Position numbers and translations under genes: made by a program
Notes under the pieces: model-generated
The model's input: the letters and a program-made list of their open reading frames with translations, nothing else
Databases searched by the model: none
What the model was told of the DNA's origin: nothing
Assembly: GCA_964564785.1 (NCBI GenBank)
Contig: CAZMCT010000034.1
Location: 1 to 29,738 of the forward strand
From: CAZMCT01 sp964564785
Lineage (GTDB): Bacteria > Planctomycetota > Phycisphaerae > UBA1845 > Fen-1342
Direction of reading: 5' to 3'
DNA: 29,738 nt
Shown: positions 6,496 through 16,600 of the stretch, piece after piece
Layout: every line of letters begins with the position of its first letter
Position numbering within the stretch: the stretch's first letter is position 1

Positions 6496-8037
6496 GTGTC
6501 CTTCCCCGACCTCCAGACGTTCCTGGCCGAGCTCGAGCAGCGCGGCCAACTGCGGCGCATCCGGGCCGAGGTCGACGCCGAGCTCGAGATCACCGAGATC
6601 GCCGACCGCGTGATGAAGGCCGGCGGACCCGCGCTGCTCTTCGAGCGCGTCCGCGGCTCGCCGTGGCCGCTGGTCATCAACACGTTCGGCGCCCGCGAGC
6701 GGATGTGCCTAGCGCTGGGCTGCGCCGACTTCGACGAGGTCGCGGCCCGTGTCCGCAACCTGATCAAACCCGAGATCCCCACCACCTTGATGCAAAAGCT
6801 CCGCAAGCTGCCCGAGCTCGCCCAGCTCGGCAGCCTGCCGCCGAAGATCGTCCGGCGCGGCGCGTGCCAGGACGTCGTCCACACCGACGACGCCGACCTG
6901 TTCACTCTGCCCGTGCTGAAATGCTGGCCGCTGGACGGTGATCCGGCCGCCGTCGGCTTCACTGCCACCGGCACGCCGGTGCCCGTGGCCGCCGACGCCG
7001 TCGGGCCCGACGCCGCCCGCGCCACCGGCCGCTATATCACGCTCGGGACCGTGTTCACAAAGCACCCCGAGACCGGCGAGCGCAACGTCGGCATGTATCG
7101 CGTGCAGCTCTTCGGCCCGCGGCTGGCCACGATGCACTGGCACATGCACCACGACGGCGCCCGTCACTTCCGCGCCTGTCAGCAGGCCGGCCGGCGCATG
7201 CCGCTGTGCATCGCGCTCGGCGGCCCGGCCATTCTCCCTTACGCCGCCACCTGCCCGCTCCCGCCCGGCATCGACGAATGCCTGTTCGCCGGCTTCCTCC
7301 AGGGCCGCGCCCTCGAGCTCTGCCCGGCCGTCACGCAGCCCGAAGTCGAGGTCCCGGCGACCGCGGAGTTCGTGATCGAAGGCTACATCGACCCGGCCGA
7401 GCCGCCGCTGCTCGAAGGCCCGTTCGGCGACCACACCGGGTTCTACTCGCTGCCGGACTTGTTCCCGCGCTTCCACGTGACGGGCATCACGCATCGCGAC
7501 CGACCGGTCTACCCGGCAACGATCGTGGGCAAACCGCCCATGGAGGATTACTGGCTGGGCAAGGCGACCGAGCGGGTCTTTCTGCCGCTGCTACAGATGC
7601 TCGTGCCGGACATCATCGACTATGACCTGCCGCGCTTCGGCTGCTTCCACAATTGCGCATTCGTGAAAATCCGCAAGGAGTACCCGTACCAGGCCCGGCG
7701 GGTGATGCACGCGATCTGGGGCGCGGGGCAGATGGCCCTGACGAAGATCATCGTCGTGGTCGACGAGCATGTGAACGTGCACGACCCCGACGACGTGCTG
7801 TTCCACCTGTGCGCCAACGTCGATCCGCAGCGCGACTTCGAGTTCGTCCGCGGCCCGCTCGACATCCTCGACCACGCCGCCCCGTTCTGCGGCACCGGCA
7901 GCAAGGTCGGCATCGACGCCACCCGCAAGGTGCCGGGCGAGGGCCAGGTTCGTCCCTGGCCGCCGGAGATCGAGATGTCGCCCGAGGTCCGCGCGCTCGT
8001 TACCCGCCGCTGGCCGGAATACGGCCTGGGTGGGTAG
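6496..8037 (+). CDS. UbiD-family prenylated-FMN decarboxylase
   Basis: A 513-residue protein of the UbiD family, enzymes that add or remove CO2 on aromatic or unsaturated acids using prenylated FMN; in quinone synthesis the substrate is a polyprenyl-hydroxybenzoate. The N-terminus (FPDLQTFLAELEQRGQLRRI, followed by the ELEITEI region) is typical. The C-terminal half carries the family's key segment LLEGPFGDHTGFYS, with Glu near 307 and Asp near 312 at the catalytic acid positions, followed by PVYPATIVGKPPMEDYW. The start is GTG at 6496 with GGAG six bases upstream. The length is close to the family norm. No ubiX homologue (the cofactor-making prenyltransferase) is seen in the window. The likely role is menaquinone or other aromatic-acid metabolism, but the substrate is unproven. 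Confidence 0.9.
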   Translation: MSFPDLQTFLAELEQRGQLRRIRAEVDAELEITEIADRVMKAGGPALLFERVRGSPWPLVINTFGARERMCLALGCADFDEVAARVRNLIKPEIPTTLMQKLRKLPELAQLGSLPPKIVRRGACQDVVHTDDADLFTLPVLKCWPLDGDPAAVGFTATGTPVPVAADAVGPDAARATGRYITLGTVFTKHPETGERNVGMYRVQLFGPRLATMHWHMHHDGARHFRACQQAGRRMPLCIALGGPAILPYAATCPLPPGIDECLFAGFLQGRALELCPAVTQPEVEVPATAEFVIEGYIDPAEPPLLEGPFGDHTGFYSLPDLFPRFHVTGITHRDRPVYPATIVGKPPMEDYWLGKATERVFLPLLQMLVPDIIDYDLPRFGCFHNCAFVKIRKEYPYQARRVMHAIWGAGQMALTKIIVVVDEHVNVHDPDDVLFHLCANVDPQRDFEFVRGPLDILDHAAPFCGTGSKVGIDATRKVPGEGQVRPWPPEIEMSPEVRALVTRRWPEYGLGG

Positions 8038-8070
8038 TCCCTTGCCATCGCCAAGCACTGCTCGCCCCCT

Positions 8071-8151
8071 GTCATCCCGAGCGAGGTCCCCCGGTCATCC
8101 CGAGCGAGGTCCCACGCGCAGNNNNNNNNNNCTGTCATCCCTAGCGAGGTC
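8071..8151. repeat. Short tandem intergenic repeat, three copies, interrupted by a gap
   Basis: GTCATCCCGAGCGAGGTCCC occurs at 8071-8090 and 8094-8113, a 23-base period. A third copy, GTCATCCCTAGCGAGGTC, starts at 8134 just after the N run. The third copy continues into a small hairpin, GTCGCC-GAAG-GCGAC. This is a non-coding dispersed-type repeat between the UbiD-like and epimerase genes. Confidence 0.75.
8122..8131. other. Assembly gap (10 Ns)
   Basis: Ten unknown bases lie within the tandem repeat. The true number of repeat copies is unknown, and the spacing between the UbiD-like gene and the epimerase may be longer than shown. Confidence 0.95.
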
Positions 8152-8294
8152 GCCGAAGGCGACCGACGTTGGATCTGGCTGAGTCTGGACTCGAGCGCTG
8201 CCGACACGGCATTGGCACACGCGCGGCACGTCCGGCTCGCGGCCCCCCAATTCCGGTATGATCTCACCCGCGGCGACGACCGCACCGGAGACCC

Positions 8295-9359
8295 ATGATG
8301 GCGCCAGCAGCCAAGCTCGACATCCAGACCGCACCCTACGGCCGGCTCCCCGACGGCCGGACCGCCCGCCTGTTCACGCTGACGAACTCGGCGGGCCTGC
8401 GGGCCCGCCTGACAGACTTCGGCGCCATCACGGTCAGCGTGGAGACGCCCGACCGCGACGGCCGGCTCGCCGACATTACCGCCGGCTTCGACACGCTCGA
8501 CCATTGGGTCCACCACAACAGCCCGTATTTCGGCGCCACCATCGGGCGCGTCGCCAACCGCATCGCCCTCGGCCGCTGCTCGCTCGACGGCCGGCCGCTC
8601 CAACTCTCGGTTAACCACGGCCGCCACCACCTGCATGGCGGCACGCGCGGCTTCAGCCGCGTGCTCTGGTCGGCCGAGCCCGTCCGCGGCCCCGATCGCG
8701 TCGGCATCCGCTTCACTTACCGCAGCCCCGACGGCGAAGAGGGCTACCCGGGCCATCTCGACGTCACGGCGATCCATGCTCTGACCGAGTCCAACGCGTT
8801 CGTGGTCGACTTCACCGCCACGACGGACGCGCCGACGTTCGTGAACCTCGCCTACCACACGTACTGGAACCTCGGCGGCGACGGGTCGGGCGACATTCTC
8901 GGCCACGAGCTGTGGCTGGCCGCCGACCGCTACACCGTCACCGACGCCGAGCTCATCCCGACCGGCGAGATCCGCCCCACGGCCGGCACGCCGCTCGACT
9001 TCACGCGCCCGACGCCGATCGGCGCCCGCATCGGCCAACTCGCGGGCGGCTACGACCACAATTTCGTGATCACTACGCCCCCCGGCACGCTCCGGCCCGC
9101 GGCACGCGTCCGCGACCCGCGCAGCGGCCGCACCCTGGAACTGCTCACCGACCAACCGGGTGTTCAGCTCTACACGGCCAACTTCCTCGACGGCGCGCTG
9201 CGCGGCAAGGGTGGCCGGGCGCTCGGCCGGCACGCCGGGTTGTGCCTGGAAACGCAGTGTTTTCCGGACGCCCCGAACCACGCCGAGTTTCCGTCGATCG
9301 TGCTCCGTCCCGGACAGACGTACCGGCACACGATGGTGCATCGTTTCGGAGTCGAATGA
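8295..9359 (+). CDS. galM: Aldose 1-epimerase (mutarotase)
   Basis: A 354-residue GalM-type enzyme that interconverts the alpha and beta anomers of free sugars such as glucose and galactose. Family landmarks are in order: YFGATIGRVANRIA (about 76-89), the NHGRHHLHGG motif (about 107-116) with the first catalytic-site His residues, AYHTYWNLGG (about 185-194) with the catalytic His, and LETQCFPDAPNH (about 318-329) with the catalytic Glu. GGAG at 8287-8290 lies 4 bases before the ATG at 8295 and 7 before the ATG at 8298, so either may be used. The length fits the family (about 340-350). There is no signal peptide, so it acts in the cytoplasm. It converges with the kinase gene on the opposite strand. 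Confidence 0.92.
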   Translation: MMAPAAKLDIQTAPYGRLPDGRTARLFTLTNSAGLRARLTDFGAITVSVETPDRDGRLADITAGFDTLDHWVHHNSPYFGATIGRVANRIALGRCSLDGRPLQLSVNHGRHHLHGGTRGFSRVLWSAEPVRGPDRVGIRFTYRSPDGEEGYPGHLDVTAIHALTESNAFVVDFTATTDAPTFVNLAYHTYWNLGGDGSGDILGHELWLAADRYTVTDAELIPTGEIRPTAGTPLDFTRPTPIGARIGQLAGGYDHNFVITTPPGTLRPAARVRDPRSGRTLELLTDQPGVQLYTANFLDGALRGKGGRALGRHAGLCLETQCFPDAPNHAEFPSIVLRPGQTYRHTMVHRFGVE

Positions 9360-9446
9360 ACAACGGTTTCCGGGACGTGAGAATCATGGCGTCAGTGCGG
9401 CGCTCTGGCGTCCATCATGTGCCTCATTCTGCACACGACACGTCGC

Positions 9447-9465
9447 GCCGCGGAAAAACCGCGGC
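9447..9465. terminator. Symmetric hairpin between convergent genes
   Basis: GCCGCGG and CCGCGGC (7 perfect pairs) flank a loop of five A's, in the 283-base gap where the epimerase (plus) and the kinase (minus) converge. It has no following T-run on the plus strand. On the minus strand the loop reads as five T's, but inside the hairpin. It could weakly stop transcription from both sides, but this is only suggestive. Confidence 0.3.
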
Positions 9466-9642
9466 CACACTTCGTCAGTGTTGTCAACAAAAGCGATTTC
9501 GGGACTCGTAGCGGAAACACCCCAGGTCGGCTCGCCGGGCTCGTGACCCGCAGACCGTCCGCCACTCCACCCGCACCAGCTTCGCCGATGCGGGCGGGGC
9601 CCGCCGTGCCGGCGGGCGTTTGCCGGTCCGATCCCGGCACAT

Positions 9643-12600
9643 CTACCAGTCCAATCCCAGCAACTCGAGTTCTGCGCGCAGCGCCCGAAGGTCCCACACG
9701 TATGCCACGCCGCTCAGATTGACGAACTGCGCGAGCACCTCTCCGTCGGCGCGGAACGCACAGCCTGTCGAGTACGCGCCGTCCGGCGGCTCCAGCGCCG
9801 CGACCTCTGCCAGCGTCTCGACCGACAGTAGGCACAGCCGCTTACGGTCCGGGTTCATCACGAGCAGCCGTCCGTCGGGCGAGAAACCGCACAGCGCGCC
9901 GCGCTGCCCCGTACGCCGCAGCGGACGCCACGTGCCCGTTTCCCAAACCACCACCCCCTCGGCGTCGCTCGTGACCATCACCGCGCTGTCGGGGCTGAAC
10001 GCCACGTATGACATCCCCTTCGTACTCAGCCGCGCGACACACTTGCCCGTCGCCGCTTCCCACACTTCGACGCCCGTTCGGTCCCATCCGCCGGCCGCGA
10101 TCCATCGACCCTCCGCGCTCACCTGGACCGCGGTTACACGTCCCGCGGCCGCGAAGTCGCGGCTGCCGCCCGAACGTACATCCAGTGCCCGGAACCTTCC
10201 CTCGCCCAGACTACCCGTCACCACCACGCCGGCGTCGGCGCTGAGCGCGATCGTCTCCGCACCCGGATAGGTCAGCAGGGGCTCCGGCGGCTCGATCACG
10301 ATCCGACCCGACTCCGACTCTATCCGCAGCGGCCAGCGCGCCAGCCCCGTCTGCTGCGCCGCGAAGATCGCGTCGCCGCTGCCCAACGCGAGCCAGGTCG
10401 GGAGTTCCAGCGGACGAAACAGCGCTTCCTCACCGGCTGCAACGTCGTAAACGTGCAACGCCGCTGCGACGGCACCGTCCGTGTGACACAGCACCAGCAG
10501 CCCGGTGCGCGGCTCGAACCCTCCGCTGGCCGTCGCGGGCACGATGTCGCCCCCCCACGTGCTGAGGCAGCGCCACACCGCCGGCTCCAGCTCGTAAACC
10601 ATCGTGACGTAGCCGTCGTTCTCGCTGCGCCCGCCCGCCACCCGCCGCCCGTCCGGTCCGAACGTGGGATTCACGAGCGCCGCCCGCACCAGCGGCCTGC
10701 GACTGCTCACGTCCCATACGATGGCCACCCCGTCCCAACTGTACGACAGCAGCAGCGCGCCGTCCGCAGCGAATTCCACGCGCACAACCTGGTCCTGATG
10801 CCCCCTCAGTCGCGCGACACTCCGCCGCTGATCCGTATGCCACAGCTCGACGTCCCATCCCGTGGCACCCGCCAAGATCGGAGCGTGCGGATGCCACGCA
10901 ACCGACCAGGCGATCGAGTCCGACGCGAACGCCGGCTCGCGCCGACCCGACTCGAGGTCGAGCAGCTCCGCGCGGGTGAAGCTCTCATGGTACAGCACCA
11001 GCCGCCGGCCGGCCGGGTCGTAGTCGAGGTACGCCGGGCTTCGGTCCAGCACACAGCGCCGGATGGCCCGCCCGGTCGCCAGGTCGTACACGTGGATGGC
11101 CTGGTCGCGGCGGCCGACGGCGAGCTGCCGGCCATCCGGAGAGAACGCGAAGCCGCCACGCTCCGGCAGGTCGCTCACGCGCAGCACGCAGCGGGCCGAT
11201 TCCAGCTCCCACACCTCCAGGTGCCGCGGACCCTCACGCGGGTCGAAGCGCCGCGCCAGATAGGCGCCGCGCAACACCGGTGCATACAGCTCTCGCACCG
11301 CGCACTCCGGTGGCGGAATACGGGCGACCTCGCCGTCATCCGCGGTCCGCGCGACGCGGATGGCGCCGCCCGCATCCATCATGGCATGGTGCGTCCACGT
11401 CGGGTCGAAGTACGTCGCGACGTTGCCGGGGATGCGCCGCACCGGCCGCAGGTCGGTCAGCGCTAGTGCCGCAATCGCCTCGTTGCGCAGCTCGACGACC
11501 CCCGCGCCACGGTCGGCCCGGGCAAGTGCCGCCAGGGCCGCCACGCGCTGCCCGGCCCATCCGCTGCGACGCAGCGCGCGGGCCTGGGCCACCAGCGCTT
11601 GGCGCAGGCTGCCGACGGCCGCGCGTTCCGCCAGACGGGCCGCCGCCTCTGCTTTCCGTGTCCGGTCCGCCGCCCGGTTCGCGCGGACCAGCAGCAGCGA
11701 GGTGACGACGGTCGAACCGAACAGCAGTGCCAGGAACAGCCCCGCAACCGCCACACGCTTGCGGTAACGCGCCACGGACTTGCGCAGCATGTACCAGGCG
11801 CTGTCACGCTTGGCGTCGATCGGTTCTCCGGCCAGGTAGCGGCGGATGTCCCGGCCCAGCTCGCCGGCCGTCTGATAACGGCGCTCGCGCTCCTTGCTCA
11901 GGCACTTCAGCACGATCGTCTCAACATCGTCGTCCAGATCACGCCGCACCGCGCGCAGGGGCAGCGGCGCCGCGGACACGATGTTGTCGAGCAGCGTCCG
12001 GGCGTCGCAGGCCACCGCGTACGGAAACCGACCGGCCAGCGCGTGGTACAGCAGCATGCCGAGCGCGTAGACGTCGGTGCGCATGTCGACGCGGTCGGGC
12101 CGGCACTCGGCCTGCTCCGGCGCCGCCCACGGCAGCGATCCGACGAACTGACCGGTGGCCGTCGCAGCGCGCTGCGGGGCGTCGGCCGCGGGCGCGACGA
12201 TCTCCTTGGCGAGGCCGAAGTCCAGCACATAGGGCGTTCCGCCCGCGTCCACCCGCACGTTGGCGGGCTTGAGGTCACGGTGGATGATGCCGCGCGCGTG
12301 GGCGGCGTTCACCGCTTCGCAGATCGTGCCGAACAGCCGCAGCGTATCCCGCACGCCGAGCTTCCGGTCGGCGATGAACGCATCCAGCGGCTGGCCCGGA
12401 ATGTAATCCATCGCGAAATAGAATCGGCCCCCGGCCACGCCGCTGTCGTGAATGGTGACGATGTTTGGGTGGCGCAGAGTCGCCAACATGCGGACTTCGC
12501 GTTCGAAACGCGCCCGTTCGAGGGCGTCGGCGAACACGCCCTCGCGCAACACCTTGATCGCCACGCGCCGCTGCGTCGACCGCTGCACCGCGAGATACAC

Positions 12601-12807
12601 GACCCCCTGTCCGCCGCGGTGGAGCTCGCGCTCCAGTGCGTAGCCGGCAATCGCGTCCACCGGGATCGAATGCCCGCCGCCCGCCCCGCCGTCGACGCCG
12701 CCCACGTCGCCGAGCGCGGCGTCCACCTGCTCCCGCGCCGCCCGGATCCAGCCTCGGTGACGGGTCTCAGGCGGTTGTGGCCGGGAGGCCCCGTCCGCGG
12801 CGGTCAC
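9643..12807 (-). CDS. Membrane Ser/Thr protein kinase with C-terminal WD40-like repeats
   Basis: A 1054-residue Hanks-type kinase. The Gly-rich loop is LHRGGQGVVYLA (about 62-73), the ATP-anchoring Lys is in VAIKVL (K85), the catalytic loop is HRDLKPANV (176-184, D178), and DFGLAKE (196-202) carries the metal-binding Asp. The activation segment ends in APEQ (229-232). All catalytic residues are present, so it should be active. A single membrane helix lies at about 351-374, which puts the kinase in the cytoplasm and the remainder outside. A coiled region rich in Arg and Ala follows. From about 430 to the end are repeated beta-propeller blades of WD40 type, for example LAVGRRDQAIHVYDL and VAIVWDV. 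The GTG start overlaps the sigma-factor stop by 4 bases (GTGA), so the two are translationally coupled. This sigma-kinase pairing is common in planctomycetes; it suggests that a signal sensed by the propeller is passed by phosphorylation to the sigma factor or its targets. Confidence 0.88.
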   Translation of the reverse strand: MTAADGASRPQPPETRHRGWIRAAREQVDAALGDVGGVDGGAGGGHSIPVDAIAGYALERELHRGGQGVVYLAVQRSTQRRVAIKVLREGVFADALERARFEREVRMLATLRHPNIVTIHDSGVAGGRFYFAMDYIPGQPLDAFIADRKLGVRDTLRLFGTICEAVNAAHARGIIHRDLKPANVRVDAGGTPYVLDFGLAKEIVAPAADAPQRAATATGQFVGSLPWAAPEQAECRPDRVDMRTDVYALGMLLYHALAGRFPYAVACDARTLLDNIVSAAPLPLRAVRRDLDDDVETIVLKCLSKERERRYQTAGELGRDIRRYLAGEPIDAKRDSAWYMLRKSVARYRKRVAVAGLFLALLFGSTVVTSLLLVRANRAADRTRKAEAAARLAERAAVGSLRQALVAQARALRRSGWAGQRVAALAALARADRGAGVVELRNEAIAALALTDLRPVRRIPGNVATYFDPTWTHHAMMDAGGAIRVARTADDGEVARIPPPECAVRELYAPVLRGAYLARRFDPREGPRHLEVWELESARCVLRVSDLPERGGFAFSPDGRQLAVGRRDQAIHVYDLATGRAIRRCVLDRSPAYLDYDPAGRRLVLYHESFTRAELLDLESGRREPAFASDSIAWSVAWHPHAPILAGATGWDVELWHTDQRRSVARLRGHQDQVVRVEFAADGALLLSYSWDGVAIVWDVSSRRPLVRAALVNPTFGPDGRRVAGGRSENDGYVTMVYELEPAVWRCLSTWGGDIVPATASGGFEPRTGLLVLCHTDGAVAAALHVYDVAAGEEALFRPLELPTWLALGSGDAIFAAQQTGLARWPLRIESESGRIVIEPPEPLLTYPGAETIALSADAGVVVTGSLGEGRFRALDVRSGGSRDFAAAGRVTAVQVSAEGRWIAAGGWDRTGVEVWEAATGKCVARLSTKGMSYVAFSPDSAVMVTSDAEGVVVWETGTWRPLRRTGQRGALCGFSPDGRLLVMNPDRKRLCLLSVETLAEVAALEPPDGAYSTGCAFRADGEVLAQFVNLSGVAYVWDLRALRAELELLGLDW

Positions 12808-13448
12808 GCGCGGCTCTCCAGGACGCGCGTATCGGACCCGAGCAGCTCACGGAGGCGGTCGTGCGCCCGCATGCGGAGCATATGCACGGCGCCGGCCGAC
12901 CGACGCATCAACGACGCCACCTGCTCGATCGTGTGTCCCTCCAGATCGTACAGGCGCACCGCCTGAGCGTAATCGTGCGGCAACCGCTGGAGCGCCGCAT
13001 GCAGGACGTCGCGCGCCTCCCGCCGGCGCGCCGCGAAGCTCGGCGAAGGCGTCGAGCCGGCCAGCAGGTCGAGCATCCCACCGGAAAAGTCCCGCTTCGC
13101 CCCGAGGACTGGTGGTCGGGGGCGTGGCGCAGCGCCCTTTGCCCGGAGGGCTCGCAGGGCGTCGCGCAGGTTGTTTTGAGCGATCCGCCGCAGCCAGCCG
13201 GCGAAGAGACTCGCCCGACGGGGATCGAACGTGCCGATGCGGAGGAACGCCTCGAGGTAGGTGACCTGCATCACGTCGCCGACGTCGAGCGCGCGGCGCC
13301 ACCGTGGACCGACGCGTAGGCCGCGCTCGACCGCGGGCCCGTGGCGTTCGAGCAGCGCGACGAGGGCGTCTCGGTCGCCGTCTACGGCGCGGGCGACCCA
13401 ATGCTCGTCGGAGGCGGCGATCACTGCTTGCCCCGGAAACCAGAACAC
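12804..13448 (-). CDS. ECF-type RNA polymerase sigma factor
   Basis: A 214-residue sigma factor of the extracytoplasmic-function type. Region 2 spans about 28-101, with DVGDVMQVTYLEAFLR (core and -10 binding) and FAGWLRRIAQNNLRDALR. A variable linker of about 40 residues follows. Region 4 (about 150-205) holds the helix-turn-helix LEGHTIEQVASLMRRSAGAVHMLRMRAHDRLREL, which would read the -35 box. The start is GTG at 13448, placed only 12 bases after a good -10 box, so the message may be nearly leaderless; a later in-frame GTG cannot be excluded. The gene overlaps the kinase gene start by 4 bases, and no anti-sigma factor is visible. Control by the linked kinase is therefore the likely mode, as proposed for similar planctomycete pairs. 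Confidence 0.87.
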   Translation of the reverse strand: MFWFPGQAVIAASDEHWVARAVDGDRDALVALLERHGPAVERGLRVGPRWRRALDVGDVMQVTYLEAFLRIGTFDPRRASLFAGWLRRIAQNNLRDALRALRAKGAAPRPRPPVLGAKRDFSGGMLDLLAGSTPSPSFAARRREARDVLHAALQRLPHDYAQAVRLYDLEGHTIEQVASLMRRSAGAVHMLRMRAHDRLRELLGSDTRVLESRA

Positions 13449-13460
13449 ATCCGCGACTTC

Positions 13461-13490
13461 AGTATAGACAGGCAGTTAGCGAAATTCCAA
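13461..13490 (-). promoter_or_regulatory. Promoter of the sigma-kinase operon (near-leaderless)
   Basis: On the minus strand, TTGGAA (complement of 13485-13490) is followed after 18 bases by TATACT (complement of 13461-13466). A start 7-8 bases downstream would leave only about 4-6 bases before the GTG at 13448. No self-type ECF promoter was recognised. Confidence 0.45.
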
Positions 13491-13602
13491 AGTCCGCGTG
13501 AATCCGGCCCCATCGCAGACGCACAACCTGGGGTTGGGGCCTGCGCAGAGGCCGCGCGCTGTGGAATACGCAGCCGGAACCCTTTCAAAAGGAAGCCGAC
13601 CC

Positions 13603-16600
13603 ATGTTTGCCCATAAAACGTTGCGTTTACCCTGGTCGCAGGGGCTCGTGCGGCGGGCGGTCCTCGCCGGCTGCTTGATGGCGAGTGCCCATGGACAGTC
13701 GCGGACGGACGCGCTCACGCCGGACTTGGCCTGGTTCGAGGTCGACGAGTTCCCCGCGGAGGTGCTCGATCGCCCGGGCTGGATTCGGCCGGCGATGGGC
13801 AGACGGCTCACGCTCGATTCGCGCGCGCTGGAGGCTACCCTGCTGACCGCCCCGCAGGAGGACGGCACGCCCGTGCGCGAATCGCGGGCCGTGATTGTTC
13901 TGCCGCGGCCCGATGGCGGCACGGAGCGGTTTGCGTTCGTCGAGTCGTCGCTGATGCACCCGGACCTACAGGCCCGCTATCCGGAGATTCGCAGCTACCT
14001 CGGCCAGGGGATCGACGATGCGTCGGCCACGATCCGCTTCGGCATGGGACCGCGGGGCTTTCACGCGATGGTGCTGCGGGGTGCGACGCGGACGGTGCAG
14101 GAATCGGCGTGGTATATCGACCCGGTGTCGCGCGGCGACGACGCGCACTACACGTCGTACTGGCACGGCGCACTGCGTGGCGAGCGCGCCTGGACCTGTG
14201 AGGTGGAACCGGCGGTCAGGCCGCTGCCGCAGGCCCCCCGCGGCCCGCACGGCCCGATTCCAGTGCTGCGGAACGAGTTCTTCATCGCGATCGCCACGAC
14301 GGGCGAGTATACGCAGTGGGTGTGCGCGCCCAACCCGCCTTCGGTGCCGGTGGCGCTCGACGCCGTCAACCAGACGCTCAACCGTGTGAATCTGATTCTC
14401 GAGCGTGACGGTCCGGTGCGCCTGCATCTGGCGAACAACAATGACCTGGTGATCTACACGGACCCGAGCACCGATCCCTACAGCGGCGGAATCGACGCGC
14501 TGCTGAGCCAGAACGACAGCAATCTGGACGCCGTGCTCGGCGAGGACAACTACGGGCTGGGCCACCTGTTTCACCAGGCGAGTCTGGGTGGAAAGGCGGG
14601 GCTCGCTTGCGTGTGTCAGGATAACCGGGGTCGCGGCGTCTCGACGCGTTCCCAACCGACGGGCGACTTCTTCGACATCGACCTCGTCGCCCACGAAATC
14701 GGCCACCAGCTCGGAGCGCAACACACGTTCAACTCGGACGTGGGCACCTGCGGTCCCAACCGCAACGCGTCGACGGCGTATGAGCCGGGCGAGGGCAACA
14801 CGATCATGTCCTACGCCGGCGGCTGCGGTGCTGCGAGCCCGAGTTGGCCCAACAGCGCGGCGATCCCGATGTACTCTTTCATCAGCATGCTGGAAATTGC
14901 GCCGGTGGTGGTGGGGGCGGAGTGCGTCGCGCGGTTCGACACGGGCAACCGGCACACCGGGGCGACGCCCGACCCGCTCGGCCCGTACGTCATTCCGACA
15001 CAGACGCCGTTTCGCCTGATGGCACCCTCGGCAGAGCTGCTCGAAACCGGCGATGTGATCACGTACTCGATCGAGCAGGCCGACCTGGGCGGGCCGGGGC
15101 CTTTCGGTCCGGACCTGGGAGTTCATGCGCCGCTGATGCGCGTCCGGCCGCCGCTTGAATACGGGGAGCGCTGGTTCCCCGCGTACGAGAACGTGATCAA
15201 CGGCACGGCATCGGCCAACGAGGTCTTGCCGCTGTTCAGCCGGAGCTCCGTATTCAAGGGTGTACTGCGCGACAACGTCGCGGGCGGCGGCGGGTGGGGC
15301 ATGAGCGACATCTATGTGCAGTTCGTCAGCGTGCCGGACCCGGGGTTCGTGGTGACGGCGCCGGTCGGGGGCGAACTTCGCTGCGGCGGCGAGGCGATCG
15401 TGGTCACCTGGAACGTGGCCGGGACGAACGAGGCTCCATTCGACGCGGCAACGGTGGACGTTTTGCTCTCCACGGACAACGGGGAGAACTTCCCGTGGAC
15501 CCTGGCGGCCGATTTCCCGAACGTCGGTGCCGCGCTGGTGCCGCTGCCCTACGTGCCGACGTCGCAGGCGCGGGTCATGGTTCGTGCGGGGCTGTTCTAC
15601 AACGTCAACGCGCTGCCGTTCGAGATCGCCACGGGGGTTCCGACGATCACGGCGCAGCCGAGCGGTGTCGAGACCTGTCCGGGGATGCCGTTCGCGCTGA
15701 CGGTCGGAACCGGCGGCGGATCGCCACAGCACATCCAGTGGTTCCGGGACGGAGCACCGCTCGAGGGTGAAACGGAAGCGACGTTCCAGGTCAGTCACGC
15801 CGATCACTGGCAGACGGGCGACTATCACGTGGTGGTCAGCAACGGCTGCGGCGCCGTCGTGAGCCAGACCGTCCGCGTGCAGATCGGCGTGACCTTCAAC
15901 GCCGAACCGCAGAACCAGACGCCGCAGCCGTGCGAGACGGTCGCGCTGGGCGTCGATGCGCGGGGCGTCGGGGCGCTGTCGTACCAGTGGTACAAGGATG
16001 GAGAACCGATCGTCGACGCGGGGCACGTGACCGGCGGGCTGACCCCGACGCTCGTGCTGGATGGTGTACGGTACGAGGACGAGGGGCTGTATTTCTGCCG
16101 TGTGACGGATCAGTGCGAGACGCGAACGGCCGGACCGGCGGCCATTACACTGCCGACGCCGACCTGGGTGGACCGCACGCGCCCCGGCCCGCCAAGCCGG
16201 CAGGCGTACAACACCGACATGGCGTACGACCCGGTGCGGGGCGTGGCCGTCCTGTACGGCGGCTGGAGTCCGAGTGCGGGCTACCTCGACGACACCTGGG
16301 AGTGGGACGGCGTGTCGTGGACGCAGCGGTTCCCCGCGCACGATCCCGGCCGGCGGCTGGGGCACGAGATGGTGTTTGACTCCACGCGGAACACGATCCT
16401 GTTGTTCGGCGGGTGGTCGACGACGGCGAATCACAACGCGGAAGTGTGGGAATATGACGGGAATGATTGGACGCTGATCACGACCTCGCCCGGAGGCCCG
16501 AGTCCGGTCTCCTCGCAACAGGGGGATGCGACGTATGACGCGGCGCGGGGCAAAATGATCGTGCTGATGGAGTTGGCCGACGGACCGACGCCGACCAACC

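Noticed and set aside
7620..9341. Minus-strand frame of 573 codons across the N gap
   Set aside because: It runs through unknown bases and opposite the clear UbiD-like and GalM genes; its translation is low-complexity.
13966..16518. Long minus-strand frame of 850 codons opposite the metalloprotease
   Set aside because: The plus-strand frame has a signal peptide, zinc motif and domains; the antisense frame is Arg/His-rich and is a GC-driven shadow.
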